NCBI GenBank assembly: GCA_013396915.1
Contig: VWZL01000192.1
Span: 620,001 to 684,000, forward strand
Reading direction: 5' to 3'
Length of the DNA stretch: 64,000 nucleotides
Source: Stercorarius parasiticus
Taxonomy: Eukaryota > Chordata > Aves > Charadriiformes > Stercorariidae
Shown here: positions 48,668-61,644 of the stretch, one piece after another
Position numbering within the stretch: position 1 is the first letter of the stretch
How the letters are laid out: each line of letters begins with the position of its first letter
The notes under the pieces: generated by a model
What the model was told of the DNA's origin: nothing
Databases searched by the model: none
Seen by the model: only the letters and a program-made list of their open reading frames with translations
Position numbers and translations under genes: made by a program

Positions 48668-51600
48668 CCAAGCAGTCCCATTAATCCAATTGCTTTAATT
48701 TTTTTGTTCTTTGCATTATGGTAATGTTTAGGAAGAACCACTGTTGGTAGAAGTAGTCAATAGAAAGGCTGAAGAGGCAGTAACCTCAGTACTTTCAGAT
48801 GCTGGGCACCATCACTAAGGAAATCACATCAACTCATGAATTTCTGCAATGCTGGTGAAGAACGTGTGCTCAAACACTTTGTCAGATTGGGGCCACAGTG
48901 TTAAGTATTAAGACCAGAAGCATTCCAGAATGAAGCAGAAAGAGTCTCCTTTTAATACCCTGGGGAGAATATTGAGAGCTGGGAAGGGCACTTTGATTTT
49001 TAGAGATTTTTTTATTGGTGGAGGTCCTGACTCCAGTCTAAATACCTGAAGTGGTATCTCTGAGGCTTCTCTTAATTAGTTTAGAAATTAATCTGATGGG
49101 TGCTATTTGTTCTGTCTTTCTGCTGATGGAGAAACCTGTGGGTTTAGTGGGACTGTTATTTTAGAAAAGTTGTTCCATCCTTATATGCTGAGGAAAGCCA
49201 AGACAAAGACAAAGACCCTCCACTCCAAGCAGAGAGTAACGAGGTGCATGATAATTGGGGGTCAGTTCATTCCACAGACTCATTCCATGCCTCCTGCTTT
49301 CTCTTTCCTAGTATAAAAGTGTTCCCTTGTACAGGATGTTCCCTTGTTATTACCTTCTACTCATAGTTAAAACAGTTTGCACCTGAGCTGTTGAGCTGGT
49401 CAAGGAATAAGGCCTGAGGAACTGAACCCAAACAGGATTCTGTGGGAAGTCACTGGATGGGAGAGAACATTCAATGCAACCTGAGGTCTGTATGATCCCT
49501 TGGAAATAATTACTAGCATTTCCAAGGCAAAAAGGAATTACTATTAAGGCTCAGCCCATGGTTTCCACAACAGATAAATTTTCAGATCAGTGATGGTGAA
49601 CTGTTTTCGTTTCCTACTTCCACAGTTCTTTGCTCTATCTGCAGATTCCCTACATCTGATTTCTCTATCCTCTTCATAGATTTTACTTTTCCTCTTCTCA
49701 TCTCTATCACTTAAAATTTCCTTCCTTTTTTCCAATGTGAAATTCTTTCCTCTGGCCCGTCTTTTCTAGAGCCTGGAAGAATCATCACCAGAAAAAGTGA
49801 TAACTGCTTCTGACTCCCTTCAGAGTTGAAGACTCCGCCTGTTTTTTCAGTACTACCTTCCAGCCTTGAAGGTAGTACTTGCCTCTTCAATTAGCAATTT
49901 CTTATCAACTTTTCTCATGAAAGCTCTTTTCTACTTTCTACATGCTCATATAGCCTCACTGATTTTAAAAGGATGTTACAAAGTACTGTGTAAAAATCAT
50001 ACTGAGAGTCTTACATTTTCTGGTGAGATTAAGTCCTCAGAACTACACTATCCTTTCTCTTCCATTGCATCTCTTATTTACACATTTTTGCCCCCATTGT
50101 GCAAACCAGTACAATATTTTCCTTCAAACCTGTCTCTTTCCTGATGTCATTCCTGGTGTCATTTCTGGCGTTCCTTCATCTTTTTTCGTCTTGGCTATTG
50201 TGCTCAGTGTTTATATGCACCCATCTGGAGAGCTGGTTAGGAAACATGGGCCAAAGTGCCAGAGGTAAGTAGACAACCCTGCCAGTTCTCATTGGCATGA
50301 AAGATTTGCACCACCCTCTTCCATGTCTCATGATGTCCAGCCAAAATCAAAGCCTGACCAAGGATCTCAGGCCAAACTCTGACTAAAAAGAAGCAAAGGT
50401 AATATGAAGATGAGGCACATCGAAGGGTATGACTTCTTGGCACATGTCTCAGCATCCACATGATTTGTTTCAGGTTGTTGCCATTGTCTTCTATTCAAAA
50501 TCCTTTTGCATTCCTGGATGCTCAGTTGCCTTGGCAGCAAAACATGTTATCCCAACACATAGCTGGCTATTAAACTGCATGCGTCTTACCAACCTCTGAC
50601 TAAATACGGAGTATGCCATCAAAAAGAATGAAATCCCATGATCTGAGGAAACAAAACAGAACAGAAGCCCTCCAGATCACTTCAAGGAAAAGAGGAAGAG
50701 TTACCTGGTCATAGCAAGCCAAACTTCGACTCACTTCTTTCCTTACGTCTGTATGTAGGGTTTGACTGGACTCTGTGCAAAATTCTTACCCAGACAAACA
50801 TTAGAAGAGCTCATGCCATTGCTGTTTCTCATGATATTTAATTGGGAAAGTAATGCCTTTGTATTTTAAGGTAGGATTGCAATAGGAAATTTTATCAAGC
50901 AAAGGCATTAATTAAAGATCCCTGGAGAAAATATACAAGTAACATTGTTTTAACTTTACCTTTTGGTTCCCCTATCATAAGGAGTAAGAGAAAAGAAGGA
51001 GGCGGTCGCTCTCTTTGAGCCAGAGAAGGAACACGTATCCCAGATGAGCTTCTCTGAGTGACTTTGGAGCTGTATATAATATCAGAAATGGGAAAGCTGT
51101 GGCTCCTAGGATTTCTGAGTTGTGCCAGGATCTCAGAGGACGGCTAACCAATCACCACCATAATCTTCATGCTGAAAGAGGACTGTTATTGTAAAGGAAC
51201 ATTTAATTGTGATTTCTGTTTGGTTTTCTTATTTTTGCACTTACATAGGGGAAGTCTAACTTGGAATGCTCTGGCACAAGGTAAGCACCCTGCCGCTTCC
51301 CTCACAGCCAATCATTCCTCAGGGCTAGACTGCACTTTCCAAGCATCTTTCACCTGAGCAGACTGGGGGAAATCAAGGTCATGAGCATCTGTAGCTGCAA
51401 GATTCTGGCTGTAAGGAAATAATGCTAATTGCCCAATTGCTGAGAGGTTTATCTCTTGACAAGTGTTATCCTGAGTTTCTTCGGCAAATGGTAAGATAGT
51501 GGATAAAGAGTCTGAAATACAGGCATCTCCACAAACCCACCTACCACCTGCAGACCATCTGCTTAGCAACAGTGAGCACAGGGAACTAAATGTTTAAAGC

Positions 51601-52094
51601 TGTATTTAACACATAGGTGAACAAAAGCAAACTCTTAGTCCTAAAACACTAGCCCCAAAACCCCAAACTTATTTAGGGTCGACCTTGCAGCCTTGAAGAA
51701 TGGTTTCTCTCTATGTGACACTGCCCATGACAATGCAACATTATGGTGATTAGCTGCATAGGACCAGAACAGTCTGCTAAATATATAGAAATTTAGGATT
51801 TCTTTTTTCTTTAACAGATGGATTTCTCAAGTGGAACTTTCTTCCCTGTAAGATAATAATACCAACTGCGTTTGGTTGGACATTGCTGTAGTTCAATACC
51901 TCTTTTTTTTTTTCCTTCCATACTTTGTTTTCCTTCCATAGATTTTTTTTCAGCCCTTCCAGGCCACTATTCCATAAGGTGCCGCTTGACCCTTTGAAGG
52001 CATTTGTATGAATGTGATCGGAGAGTGCAAAGATTTTGAAATAGATGGAGATTAATTACATGGAATTATGAAGAGGTAGATGAGAACCTAATGG
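48668..52094. other. Unique non-coding sequence
   Basis: No gene or named repeat is recognised. A T run at 51903-51914 is followed by a small duplication of TTCCTTCCATA. Open frames are 60-92 codons and without domains. Confidence 0.5.
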
Positions 52095-52192
52095 AAAGTC
52101 AACAGACCCGGGTTTGACCTCCGTTCTGTCCAAAAAAACCCGCCCTGTTGTATGATCTTAGACAAATCTATTTAAGTCTTTGTTCTTTCTTT
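52095..52192 (+). mobile_element. MIR-like SINE relic, sense orientation
   Basis: The blocks 'gtcaacagacccgggtttga' and 'cctccgttctgtcc', then 'tgatcttagacaaatctatt' and 'taagtctttgttc', follow MIR from the tRNA B-box ('gggtttgacc') into its core ('tgtgaccttgggcaagttac', 'ttaacctctctg'). A short A-rich and C-rich insertion separates the two halves. This is the clearest of the MIR-like calls in the window. Confidence 0.6.
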
Positions 52193-55100
52193 GTTGGTTT
52201 TGTCAGCTTTGTCCTTTCAAATACAATGCTCCCAGGGACAAGGATTGTTTTTTCCCATGTCTGTACAGTGTCTAGTACAAGAAGTTCCAGCCCTGGTGGA
52301 AATCTTCAAGTGGAATTGCAAGAATAGTAATTATGGAGTCTTTGCATCCTGTGTCACAAGCCCTTAATGAGTTAATAGAGAAGTGTCAGTATTAATATTG
52401 AAGGAAGGACAACAGATACAGACAAGAGAGGAAAAAAACCCCACCTTCAGTGCTTGAAAAATCCATAATAGAGGAAGAGTTTCTTGTGGAGTCTGTTTTA
52501 TTTAGACAATAAGACATTTGTTCAAATTACAATAGACATTCAAACACTTCGTATTAGAAACTTTAAAATCCTGAAGGAAGCTTTTATTTTCTTTTTTCCA
52601 TTGAAGTCTACAAGAAAGAGAGAAAGGTTCTTGCTTTCTTATTGCCCTGTGAGAGAGTTTTCTACCAGCAAGTGAAACATTTGCTAAATATAAGGTTTTA
52701 TTTTTTAAATCAAAGCCTTTTGACCATACCCATTGTTTATAAACATTTTCCAGTTTCTTCAGTGTCCTTCCCTTTTTCTAAAAAGCCAGTTACTCAGAGT
52801 GGAAGCTAACAATGGGGCTCTGAGCAGTGCCGTGTACCAAACGCATTGCCCTGAATATCTGTGTGTATTTGAGAATGATGAAAATGATAGAACCTAAGTT
52901 TGTACTGCTGGAAAGCAAAGCATACAATTGTGCCATTCTATTGATATAGAAATGTTCTTTGGGTTCACAGGCTAAACCTGATGATGGGGAATGAATGTGT
53001 TTACATATCTTAATTTCTTTGAAGCAGAATGTTTACCATTTTAGCTCCTCACTGTGAATAGAGAGCAGGGCTTACATGGTCACTGAAAGCAACAAAGGAT
53101 TTCAATGAGTTTGTAGCATAATTTCCCTGAGCTTTCAGGATAGTGCAGCAGTAGGAAAATAGCACATCCAATAAGCTGCTTTTTGTGAGAAAACTGGAGT
53201 TACGAAGACGCGGACTAAGAGAAGGATCCTGCAAATGCTTATACTTGTAAGTAGTTCTAACTCTTTCGTGGTTCAGGGCCATAAGCACATAAACATGAAG
53301 TGTTTGCAAAGTCCAATTTACTTCAGTTGGAACATTTATGTGTTTAAATTGGACACATGCTTGGTATTCTACTGGGCCGGTGTGCCCAATCTGTTACTCA
53401 CAGTGCAAAATGAGGAATGCATTAGATCGTCATGAAAAGAAGCAATTTCCAGGACAAAGGGATTTGACTGCAGGAAATTCCTGCTCTTGTGGGTAAAAAC
53501 TAACTTGCAACGTTTGTCTTTAAAAGTTTCAAAATGAGTAATATTTTCAGCAGGAAATGATGTGAGTATGAGTTTATTATCATTTTCAAATACTGGGAAA
53601 GAGTAGGATAGTGGAGTAGGGTAGCGCCCTCTTCCCTGAGTGATCCCACTGACATTCACATGAGTACAAACAGGTCATGAGTAACTCTGCTGAACGTACC
53701 CTGCTGCCCTCGACACTCTCTGCCCCTCTCTGGTACCTTTCTGCTCACCTGAGAATATCACAGCAGAAATATTTTTGGGGAGCCACTTCTGAAACCGCAT
53801 CCATGTCATTTACACACCCCACATTCTAAACCCATCTGCACACCTGACGCTGCTGCATCTGCCCTCTCTTGTTATTGAAACTAAATAATGCCATGTGATT
53901 TATCTAGTGATATTGGTCACATTTTAGAATAAAGGGGGGCAAAACACTTGTAGCACTGACCTGGAAGGGTAAAATAGATGCTTGGGCAGGATGAGGGTGC
54001 CCAGATCTCATAGAACATTGTCTACTTGCCGGTGCTGCCTGGCCCAGGAGGTAGCTAAATAGAGTGGTGTCCACATTATAGAGTTTCCAGACTGTGAAGA
54101 TAGCTGAAACAAAAAAATGGCTTCTTCAAGCTGTGCCACAAGCCTGTCATAAAGCATTTCATATTATTTGCTTTCACCAGGATTCCTGGCTCTAACTTTG
54201 CCAAGCCACATCATCTTTGGTATACCAAGAAGTCTGCGCATGGGTTTGGCCCCTTATTGACTGAACTACATTCAGCACAGAGACAGAACTGGGAATACAC
54301 ACAAAGCATCGTATCTTCTGAGTGTTTCCTTAGTCCTGGGGCCAGGTGGGAGCTCCTGCAGGTCACTGGGGAAGCTCCTCGCTTATCCCATGCCCCTCTG
54401 CTGTCTAACCAGCTCCTGTGGGCAGAGTGCTCCGATGAGAAGAAAGCCTCATGGGGTGGGTGGTAATAGGCTTGCCAAGAGGCAGGGCTGAATTTGCAGA
54501 CTTGGTTCTTCTCCAGCAGTATAAGGAAATGGGGAATTTATTTGCCCTTTGTCCCTGCGACATATCTTCATGTTTTTGGCATCAGACAGTCCCTGATGCA
54601 TCTGTGCAAGAAGAAAGATTCACTCAGTTCTTAAGATTCAGAGCTTCAGGATAACCTTTTAGTGATATTTTCTGGAAAAAAAAAAGAGCACACAACCTTG
54701 AAATGTCAATCCTGCTTGACACAGCTAAGTATCCTATGTCAGTGCAACTTGCTAGAGCCGCTATAATGTGACAAAACATTAGATTATACATCCTTGGTCC
54801 TGTTCTCTTATTCTGTTTCAAAGAATAGGAGAACAAGGTCTGGTGGTGGTTTTGTTTTGTTTTTTTGAAGATATTTTATTTATCTGTGACTGTCTGCATT
54901 GCGTTTGGAAATGCGATTAGCTTCATATGTTTAGACTGTTCTTTGCAGACACCAGGTGCTAAGAAAAAACTGCTAAGAAAATGCAAAAAAGCTACTGGTT
55001 CTCTTGCATAGCAGCTGCCTGAACACATAGAGGGTTGGGGTTTCTTTTTGGAAGTGGACAGGCCTTTGAAGTCAGCAAAATAACTCTTCTGGTTTAGATT

Positions 55101-57834
55101 CAATTTTCAGTCAATTGCTGGTCAGATTAGCTGTAGGACTGCTAGTGTCTTACTGGTGATGAGCTAAAGCAATTAGATGCCTGAAGCTTGTCATCTCCTT
55201 GTTAACAGGCTTCTGGGTATGCCTGCAGCCCCCTTATTTGCAGAAGACTGTAATTCAAATGACATCTGTGAGTTATTTATAGGAAACCAGTGCTGGAGCT
55301 GTAACCCATATAAAATCAGCCACTGTTTTAGTTCCCTGGCTGAGACACATTCTCCAAGACTCCCACGCTTCAGGATGCTCCTGATTTCAAACATAGGGTC
55401 AAAGCTGACCCGTGTTTTTTGATTTTGTCTTTTGTCCAGATGTATTCCGAAATCTTTCCACTATTCTGTGTTTGACTTCTGTTGGAGGCTCAGTGCTGGG
55501 CATGCTGGGTATAAGAAATTGAAAAGAGTGCAGAAATAAGCAGGGGTCAGCGAGTGGCCTCAGGACCCCATTGGTTGAGAGCTGCCGGCCAGCCTCCCAG
55601 TGCCAATGTTTCTCAGAGTATGTTAACTCACAGAGCTCATAAGGAAAGCACTCGGGTACCAGCAAGGAAATTTTAGGAGCATATCTGCTCAGTCAGCTGC
55701 AGAGATGGAAACGCTGGGTAACAGCAACATTAACTGTGCGAAAGGAGCTGCATCTGCCCTGTCACTCATAAGCAGACACATTTTCTCTGCTTGCTGAATT
55801 CATCCACTGGTGTCATTATTCTGTGGATCGTGCCTGCTCCTTCTATCTCTGCAGTGGCACCAAATCAAACTTTTTTGCTTTCCCCCTGCAACATAGAAAA
55901 ATCCATCATGCCAGTTCAGCTCTGTCTAGCCCAGTGCGACACCTTCTGGGTTAAGCCCACTGAATAAACAAGGCAAATTGTGTTACTGTTATTTATCAGA
56001 TTTTCTTTTCATAACTACCCCTCACTCCCACTCCATTTCCCCCTCCCTCCTAAAAATTACCTGGAAAGAATGAAACTTCTAATCAGGGGCAGATGTTTAA
56101 ATTTGAGTTGAACAAATGTAATTAGTGTGTAGAACTAAAAATTAGAATAGTGTCAGTTCCTTTTTCTTAATATGTATTAAAATTATTATTTAAGAATAGG
56201 TGTAATTTACTTCAGAGCATAAAATTGATCAGATCAATACACATCAAAGTGATGCACGAATGCTGAGATTATGGTAATTAATCAATCACCTAAATGTATA
56301 TTTAAAGTGACACTTGACAGAGAAGAGCCAGGAAGTTCAAAATTAATCAGTAATCCACTGTAGATCCAATCTGTAGATCTTTCATAATTCTTTACAAATA
56401 CCAATAAAACAAACATGTTTTGACTATGGAAAATAACCTTAAAACCATACTGGGATCCATTTTTATTACCGCTCAGTTATCTCTAGGATAAATGTGTTTC
56501 TGTTATGCACAGGAAGATGCCAGATTGACACATCCTTTCAGGAGTGCCAAACTGTGTTCTTTCTGACTGCTATATTGCTTCCAGTGAGAGGTTCTGTCAC
56601 CGGATCTTAATTAAGCCTGCTGTTGATAAAGCTCAAACCAGATTAAACACAACACATTCTTCATTGCTACAGACATTCCTCAGCGACATTAGGAATCAGA
56701 AGCAGAACCAGTTCCTACTTATAGGTACAAACTACTTACATTTTGATTTTGCAAAGGATTTAGTCTGTCACAATCACCTCTGCACACCTCCGTTTGTAGC
56801 CATTGTTATCATTTTCCTATTTCCCATAGTAGTGCAAGTGAGAACTTATATATTTGGTTTATGTGTTCATACGTTTATATGTATATATATTTTCTAGAGG
56901 TCTAACCTCCTACTCTAACAGAGGCCTAGCCAATACATTGGATGAAGTCTGGAAACTAACTTCACCCCAAGGTAGACGTTTATATTGAACAGCTGAATAG
57001 CTTTCTAGTCTCCACTGACTCTATTACATATATCTCCAGGGACTGTAATGAGAGCTGATACATCTAGTTCACATACTTATAGAAATGTACATCTCAACAC
57101 TTAAGTCAAAACATCTCAGTGTACCTGTTGAACATCACTCCTGGCCTTTCAGCAGTGCCATTTTTTCCAATTATATCAGTAATATTTTCTTATCTTTCAT
57201 AAAACCTTAGTTTCTTGAATCTGAATTTGGCTTACATTTATATAATTCTTTTCTGGGCTTGAAGGCTGAAAAGCAAAAACTCATAAATAAGCCCTAGCTG
57301 AGCATGTGACAGACACATAAGCATAAGTTAAAAGAATTCAGATTATGATCAGAAAAAAAACAAACCCAAGCAACAACAAACAAACCAAAACCCCCAAATC
57401 CAGCAATTTAAAAACCAAAATAGCTAAATGGGAACTTCTTAACCTTTGGACTGGCAGAGTAGATAATTATTGGAGTTTCGGATAAACCACTTCACCCTCT
57501 TTCCATCTACTCACACAATGTCTATGGAGGAGGACTGGTGAAAGAGTGATTGGGATCAGGCAGATACGGATTTTTAATCTACTGCACTAAAATTCCATTC
57601 CACTAATTTACCTAAAAAGTCCCTACCACCATGTGTACACTGCAGCAAACAAATGGCAACAATCACTGGTATGGTAATAATACTAATATTTACGTTCCGG
57701 ATAACAGGACACTGGTTTGGAAATTTAGGAGCCTTGGAATTTCCTTTCCAGCTCTCCTGCCAGGCAACTGTGAACCCTGTAAAGGTCATTCCGTACTCTG
57801 AAAGCAGCTGTTTTCCCAGCTTCAAAAGACTTGC

Positions 57835-57850
57835 TTTTTTTTTTTTTTTT
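57835..57850 (+). repeat. Poly-T run, 16 nt
   Basis: Uninterrupted T run followed by ACAG, which resembles a splice acceptor. No coding exon is supported downstream. Confidence 0.9.
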
Positions 57851-59038
57851 ACAGGAGTCTTGTCTGCTTAATCTGTAAATTCTCCAGGGTAGAGACTGTC
57901 TTGTTATGCACAGAAAGGGGTCTTGATCTCACAGGACCTCCACATTTTGCCATAATACAAATAACATTAATCTCATAAATATTTGCCCCTGTTTAACCTG
58001 GTTATGTGTATGGGTAAAGTATCTCATTTGGTGAGCACATTTTGAAAATGAGAGTTATTTTCTGAATTTCTTTCAGCTGATGACTTAAATCAATTTTATG
58101 GCATCTTAAGGATAAAAAATGAGCTTCATTTACAAAATAGAACTGTTTCACAGTTGGACTAATGCATCTGGTATACGAACATTAATTTCCAAAATATTTA
58201 TAGTTTGCTCCAGTGGCGCAACTTGGTGTGGTCAACATATTGTGGATCAATATATCACAGGACTGCAAAAAATCAAGATACCCGTAGAAAGATTTTGACA
58301 TAGTCATACTGACAACATCCAACTATACCTTTTCAAAAGACATTTCTACAGTTTAATGTATACAATTCTGGCAAATTGTTTCATAAAAAGTGTTTGATTT
58401 TACTGTAATGGTTCTGTTCAAGTCACTTGGGTCTGTCATATTAGTAATACCTCATAAATCACATGGATATAACTCAGAAATTTCTAAGTCACAGTAGCAA
58501 AGACAAATGGTGTATAAAACATTTCCAAGTGTCGTGCAAAAGCAACTTTAAGCTTTCTGTGGGCTTACCATCTGATGGAAAGCCTTTGTGTAGACAGAGC
58601 ACCAGAGGACCAGCAGTGACTTGCCTCTGTTTTTAGCATCGGATCTCACTTCTCCAGCCAGCTCTGCTCACAACAGCCTAGACAGAGTCAAAATTTAGTC
58701 TTCCTGTTCCAGATGCAGAAACAAATCCGTGACATGATAAGTTTGGCACTCATGGTGGAGAAAAGCAGTAGTTACTGCGTTGAGTGTGAACAGAGATCTG
58801 AGAGGAAGGTGCAATTGGAGTCCACATGTTGGAGCCCATGACTAGAAGATAGGGATCCAAGGATGGAGACCTCCATAGAAAAGGGAACAAAGCCGGCCAA
58901 ACGTTGGAAGAGGAGTTATATAATCTCACAGATATGTTTTTGCATGTGGGTCCATGTGCTTGCACATGTCACAGAACATAATAACTCCTCTGGAGTCATT
59001 TTTGTCATTCAGGCTAAGTTGTTTAGTAAAACCACACC

Positions 59039-59052
59039 AAAAAAAAAAAAAA
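59039..59052 (+). repeat. Poly-A run, 14 nt
   Basis: Uninterrupted A run in unique sequence. Confidence 0.9.
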
Positions 59053-59804
59053 TCCATACGAAAGTAAAGAGCTTGAAAGCTTTTTTCAAGCATCATAGGG
59101 CCTAGACAATGCATAAATTCTCTACTCATTATTTCTGAAAGATTTTCTGCTGCCCTCTTCCCAGCTTATGCTGTTGTCTTCCAAAATAAGAAATATTCCT
59201 GACTATATAGCATAGAAAGGAAAAGACAGTGTTAAAGCATAAGTGATGAAATAGTAGACAAAGTTGATGCCAGGGGCAGGCTGGTGTAAGTCTCCCCGAT
59301 AATTATAAAATTATACAAAAGAGAACTTCCCAATTTGGAACTGATTATTTTTTGGCTTCATAAAACTACAGGGATAATTCATTCATTGCCCTTTTCTGCT
59401 CCCTTTAATTAGGTATTTTCGACAAGTCCCTTCTTCAGCATCAAAGTTATTATGAAGCAGAGGTCAGACAAGCTTTTTTTTCTCCAAATCATTTCAGATG
59501 ATAACAGCAGGATATTGAAAATATTTCCCCAATGGGGGAAACTTTCTGCATTTGCAGAGTACCCCAACCTATGCAAAACTGCTGCATAAAGGTAAACCAA
59601 AGTTAAAGCATATTTCACTAAATGTAAGACCAAAATGTGACATAATTAATAATTCTAGGTCATCCTAGTGCCTTCAGCAGAGTGGTGTCCCACAGGATCT
59701 ATGGCATAGTAGTGTTGGTAGTCCAAAGCAAAACTGCTACCTTCCTCATGCTGACCAAATTTAGTCCCACATCTTCTTGTTGTAAGGGAGCTTTATCTGC
59801 GAGA

Positions 59805-59882
59805 TTCTGGGAACTGGAGAGAGGGTGGTTGTTGGTAATCAACACAATGAAATGAATATTTGGGTTCAGAGAAATAAGACTT
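59805..59882 (+). repeat. Source segment of an inverted 75-78 bp duplication
   Basis: This segment recurs in inverted orientation at 61568-61642, inside the solo LTR. The alignment covers 75 positions with three differences, all transitions, plus one 3-nt difference (GTTGTT here, GTT there). It starts TTCTGGGAA and ends GACTT. Sequence on either side is unrelated to the LTR, so this locus is the likely donor and the LTR the recipient. Confidence 0.9.
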
Positions 59883-61489
59883 AGAAAAGAATTAGCGATG
59901 GGTAGATGAGCTTGCTTCTTGATACTTGACCTGTCTATTCATTTTACAGTAAGCACACACTGGGTAAATTGCATAAACAGGCCCTGGAGCAGAAACAGAG
60001 GGATCCCCACTCCAGATACCCCAAGAGATTCTAGCCCTCCCCAGCTCTCTGCCCTTAAAAGTCTTGTACACCTTTCTGCATCCTCTATAAATGTACATGT
60101 CACCTCCTCCTCCTCCTCTACCTCTTCCTCCTCCTACTCCTCCTGGTGTTTTGCAAAAAAATACTTATCATCTGCTCTATTTTATGCTGAATGTCAGTGT
60201 TTTCATTGTATTAGGCACATTCTGAGTGTGCTCATCACATTTGGCCCACAAGGAATGTGAGATGGAGGAAAGCTTTGTTGATGGGTCCTGGGCAGACCTG
60301 GCAATCACATACTGATCCCTGCCAAAGTGGTGGCAGCTTTGGGGACAGCATAGAGACTACCAGGCATGCTGGGAATTATTTAATGGAAACATAGATGTCA
60401 GAGGATTTTCAAAGATCTAAATATTTATGCAGATTTATTTATTCCCTGCAGTTGACCTGAGAACCAAATGATCCAGTGAATGACTAAAAACTAATGATCG
60501 ACCTGGGAGTCACACCTAGGTATCCAGAGCATCCAGTTTAGTGCTTAATTACAAGTACTTTCACAGATCTAGCAGGGCTTAAAGTTTGCACCGATTTGCA
60601 AATCTCCTCTCTTTTAACTTGACACGTTCAATACAAAAATGCGTGTGAGGAATCAGATAGAGTCTGATGCTGACGTTTGGTGTGTGTCCTCCTCCTTTGG
60701 TGTTAATTTGCAGTTTAACTTATTCTAATTTTTTCCATTAAATGTTTGTTTGGAATAAAAATGTTTCTGAGGCAGAGATCATAGTCATCCCTGAAACTGC
60801 CAGAGACCACGTCAGGAGGGAAAGCACAGCCTAAAGCAGAGAGGAACACATGGGACTTTGCACAAGTAAAGGGAAATTAGTCAAAATTCTAAAAATAGAC
60901 AAAGGGACCCAAATATCTCCTTCCTGAATAAAAGAATAAAAACCAATTTCATTAAATTATAAAGAATATATGATGTTTATCTGCTCGCTTTTTAACTTGC
61001 TTTGGATTTAAAGTAAACGTTTTTAATGTTGCTGAATATTGGCACTGAAAAATGGGTAATGAGAGGAAGATCAATGCTGATATTAGCTACTTCGCTTATA
61101 TATATAATCAATTATTTCAGTGTAAAAATGCCTTCTCATGCTCCCCACTAGTTCTGTTTGTGATATTAAGACTAGAGGAACTGTTGTCAAAAATCAAAGT
61201 GTCAGAAATGTTGCACAGACTTATAGAGAGGTGTAATTAGTTCAGGTATCTACAGCAGTATGCAATGCTCTATGGCCTATGAGAGCAAAGTGACATTATG
61301 ATTATTGCTAGGAACAATACAACATTTTCCAATACAGACAAGCTCCCCAAAGGCTTGAAACTCCAATCCAGCTTCTCAAATTCAAAGTCAGTGAGTGAGC
61401 ATGCCAAAGCACAACTGAAGGAAACAAGCATTGTGAATTTACAGGACATAGTCTGACTTGCTGTTTGTTTTTTTTCTTTCAAATTGTGT
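59883..61489. other. Unique non-coding sequence with a TCC/CTC-rich run
   Basis: It holds the CTC-rich microsatellite at 60102-60144. The frame 59919-60260 reads through it as a serine run and has no recognisable domain. Confidence 0.5.
60102..60144 (+). repeat. Imperfect (CTC)n / (TCC)n microsatellite
   Basis: About 14 trinucleotide units with three interruptions. All pyrimidine except two A residues. Confidence 0.88.
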
Positions 61490-61570
61490 CCAAGTATCAA
61501 GGTTTAGGCTGGACTGGCCACTAAATGAATGACAGATGTTCTCTATAAACCCCTCTCCCTTCCCAGAAAG

Positions 61571-61644
61571 TCTTATTTCTCTGAACCCAAATATTCACTT
61601 CATTGTGTTAATTACCAACTACCCTCTCTCCAGTTCCCAGAAAG
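61571..61644 (-). other. 74-bp templated insertion inside the LTR
   Basis: An 11-nt direct repeat TTCCCAGAAAG (61560-61570 and 61634-61644) brackets the insertion. Leaving the insert out brings together CTCTCCCTTCCC (61553-61564) and GGGAAGGGAGAG (61644-61655), perfect 12-bp complementary arms around a 5-nt loop. The inserted bases copy 59805-59882 in inverted orientation at about 96% identity. The joints show microhomology of 3 nt (AAG) on one side and 9 nt (TTCCCAGAA) on the other. The insertion therefore falls in the loop of a hairpin. Confidence 0.85.

Larger units (their letters stand above)
52193..59804. other. Long unique non-coding stretch
   Basis: About 7.6 kb without a recognised CR1, LTR or gene. 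A T run lies at 57835-57850, followed by ACAG. An A run is at 59039-59052, and an A/C-rich patch is at 57351-57420. A possible weak CR1-like remnant ('tctgtctagcccagtgcgac') lies at 55920-55945. The frame 56544-56897 (117 codons) ends in a hydrophobic segment but matches no family I know. The scarcity of repeats is notable beside the rest of the window. Confidence 0.5.

Noticed and set aside
55905..55965. CR1-like fragment around 'tctgtctagcccagtgcgac'
   Set aside because: Only about 20 bases fit the remembered ancient repeat and the flanks do not, so it is not listed as a separate element.
56544..56897. 117-codon frame with a hydrophobic C-terminus
   Set aside because: The hydrophobic end comes from T-rich sequence and a TATATA tract near 56875. 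No family resemblance.
57835..57856. T16-ACAG as a splice acceptor
   Set aside because: A long T run ending in ACAG is common by chance. No open, protein-like exon follows.
58401..58460. MIR-like 'gttcaagtcacttgggtctg'
   Set aside because: One block only, without the neighbouring MIR blocks in order.
59919..60260. 113-codon frame with a serine run
   Set aside because: The serine run is the CTC-rich microsatellite at 60102-60144, and nothing else in the frame looks like a protein.
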